Shown here: piece after piece, positions 45,859 to 48,439 of the stretch
Layout of the letters: each line of letters opens with the position of its first letter
Position numbering within the stretch: position 1 is the stretch's first letter
Origin: Photobacterium marinum
GTDB taxonomy: Bacteria; Pseudomonadota; Gammaproteobacteria; Enterobacterales; Vibrionaceae
Reading direction: 5' to 3'
NCBI RefSeq assembly: GCF_000331515.1
Contig: NZ_AMZO01000028.1
Coordinates: 1 to 48,439 of the forward strand
Length of the DNA: 48,439 nucleotides
The notes under the pieces: generated by a model
The model's input: only the letters and a program-made list of their open reading frames with translations
Databases searched by the model: none
Told to the model about the DNA's origin: nothing
Position numbers and translations under genes: made by a program

Positions 45859-45921
45859 TGATTTGTGGTGAATTAAGAGCGTTGTGAATGGCTTGCAGGC
45901 AGATAACTCAGTAAAAAAGAG

Positions 45922-45960
45922 AACTCTTACCGGGTGAAAAGGCAGAACCCGGCAAGAGTT
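45922..45960 (+). terminator. Hairpin downstream of the secreted-protein gene
   Basis: A 14-bp stem AACTCTTACCGGGT/ACCCGGCAAGAGTT (one mismatch, 11-nt loop) about 65 bp after the stop codon. It lacks a good T-run, so termination strength is doubtful. Confidence 0.5.
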
Positions 45961-46290
45961 ACATTAGAAGGTAGTAGGTTGTCATTACTCAAACCTCTCA
46001 GAACATCGCAATCAGGGGGATGCAATTGGCCTCGTTGTTATTGTTGGCCAGTCAGAGCGGGCAGGTATCTTGCCTGTTGAGTAAGTTCGCATTATGAATG
46101 ATTACGTGATCCAAATATGTTGAAGATGCGGTTTGATGTCACATTATTGGAAATCGTTCCCTGCTATATGGGGTTTTATGCCCGAAATTAGGGTGTTCAT
46201 TCTCTAAATTATTGCTTCCGGTTTGTACTGATGGATGTTTTTGCCACTTTGACTGAGAGGCGGATAGTTTTCAGTAGGTAGATGATAACG

Positions 46291-46328
46291 CTTGCCGAGT
46301 ACAAGAGGCTGTACCCGGCAAGTATTTT
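46291..46328. terminator. Hairpin at the 3' side of the chemotaxis receptor gene
   Basis: A 12-bp stem CTTGCCGAGTAC/GTACCCGGCAAG (one mismatch) with an 8-nt loop. The T-run (TATTTTT) follows on the plus strand; on the minus strand, where the receptor gene ends, the tail is weak. The arm ACCCGGCAAG also occurs in the hairpin at 45947-45956. Confidence 0.5.
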
Positions 46329-46350
46329 TAATCATAGGTATAGGTGGGGT

Positions 46351-47754
46351 TTAAACCTTCAGATCTGTCATCAGGCTTTCCAGTACATCGGCTTGCTGGT
46401 TGAGGTGTTGGATCTCGTTGTTGGATTGGGTCACCATGTCAGCCACTTTGCGTGACTGTACCCGAACCTGTTCAACGTCTGAGGCAATATTATCAGCTAC
46501 CGCACCTTGCTCCTCTGCGGCTGCGGCAATCTCAATACTACGACCGGCAATGTATTGGTTCTTCTCTGAAATATCACCAATATCCTTACTGACGGAATCC
46601 ATCAATTGCTCACTTTCTTCAGCATTGCTTACTGTCTGGCGCATAACGCTCATTAAGCCTTGGCTGTTGGTTTGCAGCGCTTCAATCATTTTTTGGATTT
46701 CGACAGTGGCGTTTTGAGTCCGGCCCGCCAGGGTACGAACTTCATCGGCAACAACAGCAAAACCGCGTCCCTGTTCACCGGCCCGGGCAGCTTCAATTGC
46801 AGCGTTTAGGGCAAGCAGGTTCGTTTGTTCTGAGATGGCGTTGATGGTGGTGACCACATCATCAATCTGGGCTGCATTGCTATCGAGCTCCGATACCGCT
46901 TCAGCGGCGGAATTAATTTCGCTGCCCAGTTGGTTAATGGCCGAGAGTGTTTTCGTAACCTGAGCCAGGCCTTGTGCTGTTACCTGGGTAGCATCGTTCG
47001 TTTGGCTTGAAGTGTCCTGTGCATGGCTGGCAACTTCACGTACAGAACTCGCCATTTGTTCTGTGGCGCTGGCAAGAGAATCAATACGCTCTTGTTGTTG
47101 TAGGGTGAGGTGCTCATTTTCATTGCTGCGCTGGCGAAGCTCGGAGCTGATTTGTTGGATTAACGCAATGGCTTCCTGGGTTGCTTTTACCAGTTTGTGT
47201 TCGCGTTCGGAAACGCGATCGACGGTTCTGGCTATTAGGTTGAAGTCGTTGCGGGCAGGGGCATGACCGATGCGGTAGGTCAGGTCGCCATCAGCAAGTC
47301 GGGTAACGGCATCATAGATGTTATACAGAGCTCCGCCCATAAAGGTCATGATGTAGTACAGGCTGAGAATAATTAAAATGCACGCGGCTCCGACAAACGC
47401 CAGATGGCTGAACGTCAGTCCGGACAACAGGTGAGGTTGTTCTTTGGTTGTCAGGCTGTATCCTGCGTTAGCGACTTGTGCCGAGTGTTCACCATTAGTG
47501 CCGAGTTGAAGGCTGCTACCGGCAAGGATTTGTTGGATTTGATTCTGCTCGAGATCCGATTGTTCGATGAGAGCCGCAACAGTTTCTACTTCTTTTTGCA
47601 GTAACAGGTTTTGTTGGGTTTGAGCGGCATCAATCAAGGTTGTGCTGACGATGATAATGGCAAGGATAGGGGCAAAAAACAGAATTAAAAAGTTCTCTTT
47701 AAGTGTCACATTAATCAGATACTTATCTATCCAACGGAATGCAATTTCTTTCAT
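46351..47754 (-). CDS. Methyl-accepting chemotaxis protein
   Basis: A 467-residue receptor. The first span is at about 22-42 and the second near 115-140, enclosing a small periplasmic domain of only about 70 residues, shorter than the usual four-helix bundle. A HAMP domain follows (ADGDLTYRI), then the long signalling coiled coil with the hairpin tip [20 protein letters not shown] and [15 protein letters not shown]. There is no C-terminal CheR-tethering pentapeptide; it ends MTDLKV. AGGA is eight bases before the ATG. Ligand unknown. Confidence 0.94.
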   Translation of the reverse strand: MKEIAFRWIDKYLINVTLKENFLILFFAPILAIIIVSTTLIDAAQTQQNLLLQKEVETVAALIEQSDLEQNQIQQILAGSSLQLGTNGEHSAQVANAGYSLTTKEQPHLLSGLTFSHLAFVGAACILIILSLYYIMTFMGGALYNIYDAVTRLADGDLTYRIGHAPARNDFNLIARTVDRVSEREHKLVKATQEAIALIQQISSELRQRSNENEHLTLQQQERIDSLASATEQMASSVREVASHAQDTSSQTNDATQVTAQGLAQVTKTLSAINQLGSEINSAAEAVSELDSNAAQIDDVVTTINAISEQTNLLALNAAIEAARAGEQGRGFAVVADEVRTLAGRTQNATVEIQKMIEALQTNSQGLMSVMRQTVSNAEESEQLMDSVSKDIGDISEKNQYIAGRSIEIAAAAEEQGAVADNIASDVEQVRVQSRKVADMVTQSNNEIQHLNQQADVLESLMTDLKV

Positions 47755-47911
47755 TAGTATTTCCTACTGCTGGCAAGCTGCGCAACTTGTTAAGTTGGTC
47801 GATATTATGAATGAAAAAGAAGTCAAAAAACGTTGAAAGAGTTGAGCTGTATCACAATTGGAGAGATTGTTATAAATCTGAAGTAAGCGACATAAACCTG
47901 AATAAAAGGAG

Positions 47912-47942
47912 CCAGCAGCGGATATTTATTCCAACCTGCTGG
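47912..47942 (-). terminator. Weak terminator of the ABC ATPase gene
   Basis: The inverted repeat CCAGCAG/CTGCTGG (17-nt loop) is followed on the minus strand by CTCCTTTTATTC, 18 bp past the stop codon. The long loop makes it uncertain. Confidence 0.35.
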
Positions 47943-47960
47943 TCTTATTGGATTATCAAT

Positions 47961-48439
47961 TTACTCACCAACCTGTTGGTGCCAGAGCTTGGCGTACAGT
48001 CCGTCTTTTTCCAGCAGCTCTTCATGGCTACCACTTTCGCTGACCTGACCTTTATCAAGGACAATAATTTTATCAGCGTGACGAATTGTATTGAGGCGAT
48101 GGGCGATACTTATGACGGTTCGCTCGCGGCAGATTTCATCCATGTTGGCCATAATCGCCGCCTCTGAACTGTAATCGAGTGCTGAGGTGGCTTCATCAAG
48201 CAGCAAAATCCTCGGGTTTACCAGCAGTGCACGGGCCAGGGCAATGCGCTGACGCTGTCCGCCGGACAGGGCGGCACCTTTTTCCCCGACCGGATGGTTG
48301 AAGCCGTGGGCAAGCCCTTCAATAAATTCCAGTGCGCCAGCCAGTTCGGCGGCATGACGAACTTCATCATCCGAGGCTTGTGGTTTGCAAAGGCGGATGT
48401 TATCCGCCACGCTGCCAGAAAACAGGATACTTTCCTGCA
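47961..48439 (-). CDS. C-terminal part of a type I secretion-type ABC transporter ATPase (5' end outside window)
   Basis: The frame stays open to the window edge (ESILFSGSVADNIRLCKP), so the start at 48410 that the frame would suggest is not real. What is seen is the nucleotide-binding domain after Walker A and Q-loop: signature LSGGQRQRIALARALL, Walker B ILLLDEATSALD, H-loop ISIAHRLNTIRHADKI, and the usual end EELLEKDGLYAKLW. The FSGSVADNIRLCKPQA segment resembles HlyB/RtxB-type exporters of type I secretion. Substrate, adaptor and outer-membrane partner are not in the window. Confidence 0.85.
   Translation of the reverse strand, partial: QESILFSGSVADNIRLCKPQASDDEVRHAAELAGALEFIEGLAHGFNHPVGEKGAALSGGQRQRIALARALLVNPRILLLDEATSALDYSSEAAIMANMDEICRERTVISIAHRLNTIRHADKIIVLDKGQVSESGSHEELLEKDGLYAKLWHQQVGE

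Larger units (their letters stand above)
45859..46350. other. Gene-free stretch between the secreted protein and the chemotaxis receptor
   Basis: 490 bp between the 3' ends of convergent genes, bounded by two long hairpins (45922-45960 and 46291-46322). No credible gene lies between them, and its length is unusual for a convergent gap. Confidence 0.5.

Noticed and set aside
46020..46098. 25-codon hydrophobic frame beginning ATG CAA TTG GCC
   Set aside because: Shine-Dalgarno too close to the ATG, no homology, and a frame this short is expected by chance.

Overview
The window looks like chromosomal DNA of a marine gammaproteobacterium of the family Vibrionaceae; a Photobacterium/Grimontia/Enterovibrio-type genus is possible, but I cannot fix it from sequence alone. 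The grounds are two tandem FadL-type porins beside a sigma/DUF3379 anti-sigma pair and fadIJ, a VolA-type surface lysophospholipase paired with FadL, two ToxR/ToxS-like membrane regulator pairs, and protein sequences close to Vibrio and E. coli orthologues. There is no transposase, integrase, phage gene or CRISPR array, and no rRNA operon.

Layout. 1-230: tRNA-Tyr genes on the minus strand with a sigma70-type promoter. 0.5-7.3 kb: an RND efflux adaptor-pump operon, rluF and aroC. 7.4-16.8 kb: a TRIC-type membrane protein, then the fatty-acid block: two fadL porins, a sigma/anti-sigma pair, and the fadI-fadJ operon. FadR-like operators lie upstream of both porins and of fadI. 16.8-23.2 kb: a zinc-ribbon membrane protein, an M16 protease, sixA, a lipoprotein, smrB and prmB. 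23.3-28.9 kb: queC, a cysteine-synthase-like enzyme divergent from decR, tesB, ybaY, atl, a membrane protein and the 4.5S RNA gene ffs. E. coli has the same two neighbourhoods (aroC-prmB-smrB-sixA-fadJ-fadI-fadL and queC-decR-tesB-ybaY-atl-ffs), so this half is conserved backbone.

29-48.4 kb is more accessory. A volA-fadL operon, whose fadL is broken by an 8-bp tandem duplication, faces a ToxR-like/ToxS-like pair. Then come a DUF3179 gene with an in-frame TGA, another FadL-family porin, and a second ToxR-like/partner pair on the other strand. After these are an aldB-type aldehyde dehydrogenase, a small CxxC protein and a Tpx-like protein that has lost two active-site residues. Next is a group of unrecognised genes (41.5-45.9 kb): two collinear paralogues of an unknown family, a small single-span membrane protein and a secreted or outer-membrane protein. 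The window ends with a chemotaxis receptor and the 3' part of a type I secretion-type ABC ATPase.

How they fit together. Much of the window concerns getting and burning lipid: VolA would release fatty acids from lysophospholipid, FadL-family porins import them, FadI/FadJ degrade them, TesB hydrolyses acyl-CoA, and FadR probably represses the set. The two membrane-bound regulator pairs beside the VolA/FadL genes are good candidates for sensing host- or lipid-derived signals such as bile. The 41.5-45.9 kb group is the best candidate here for something undescribed.
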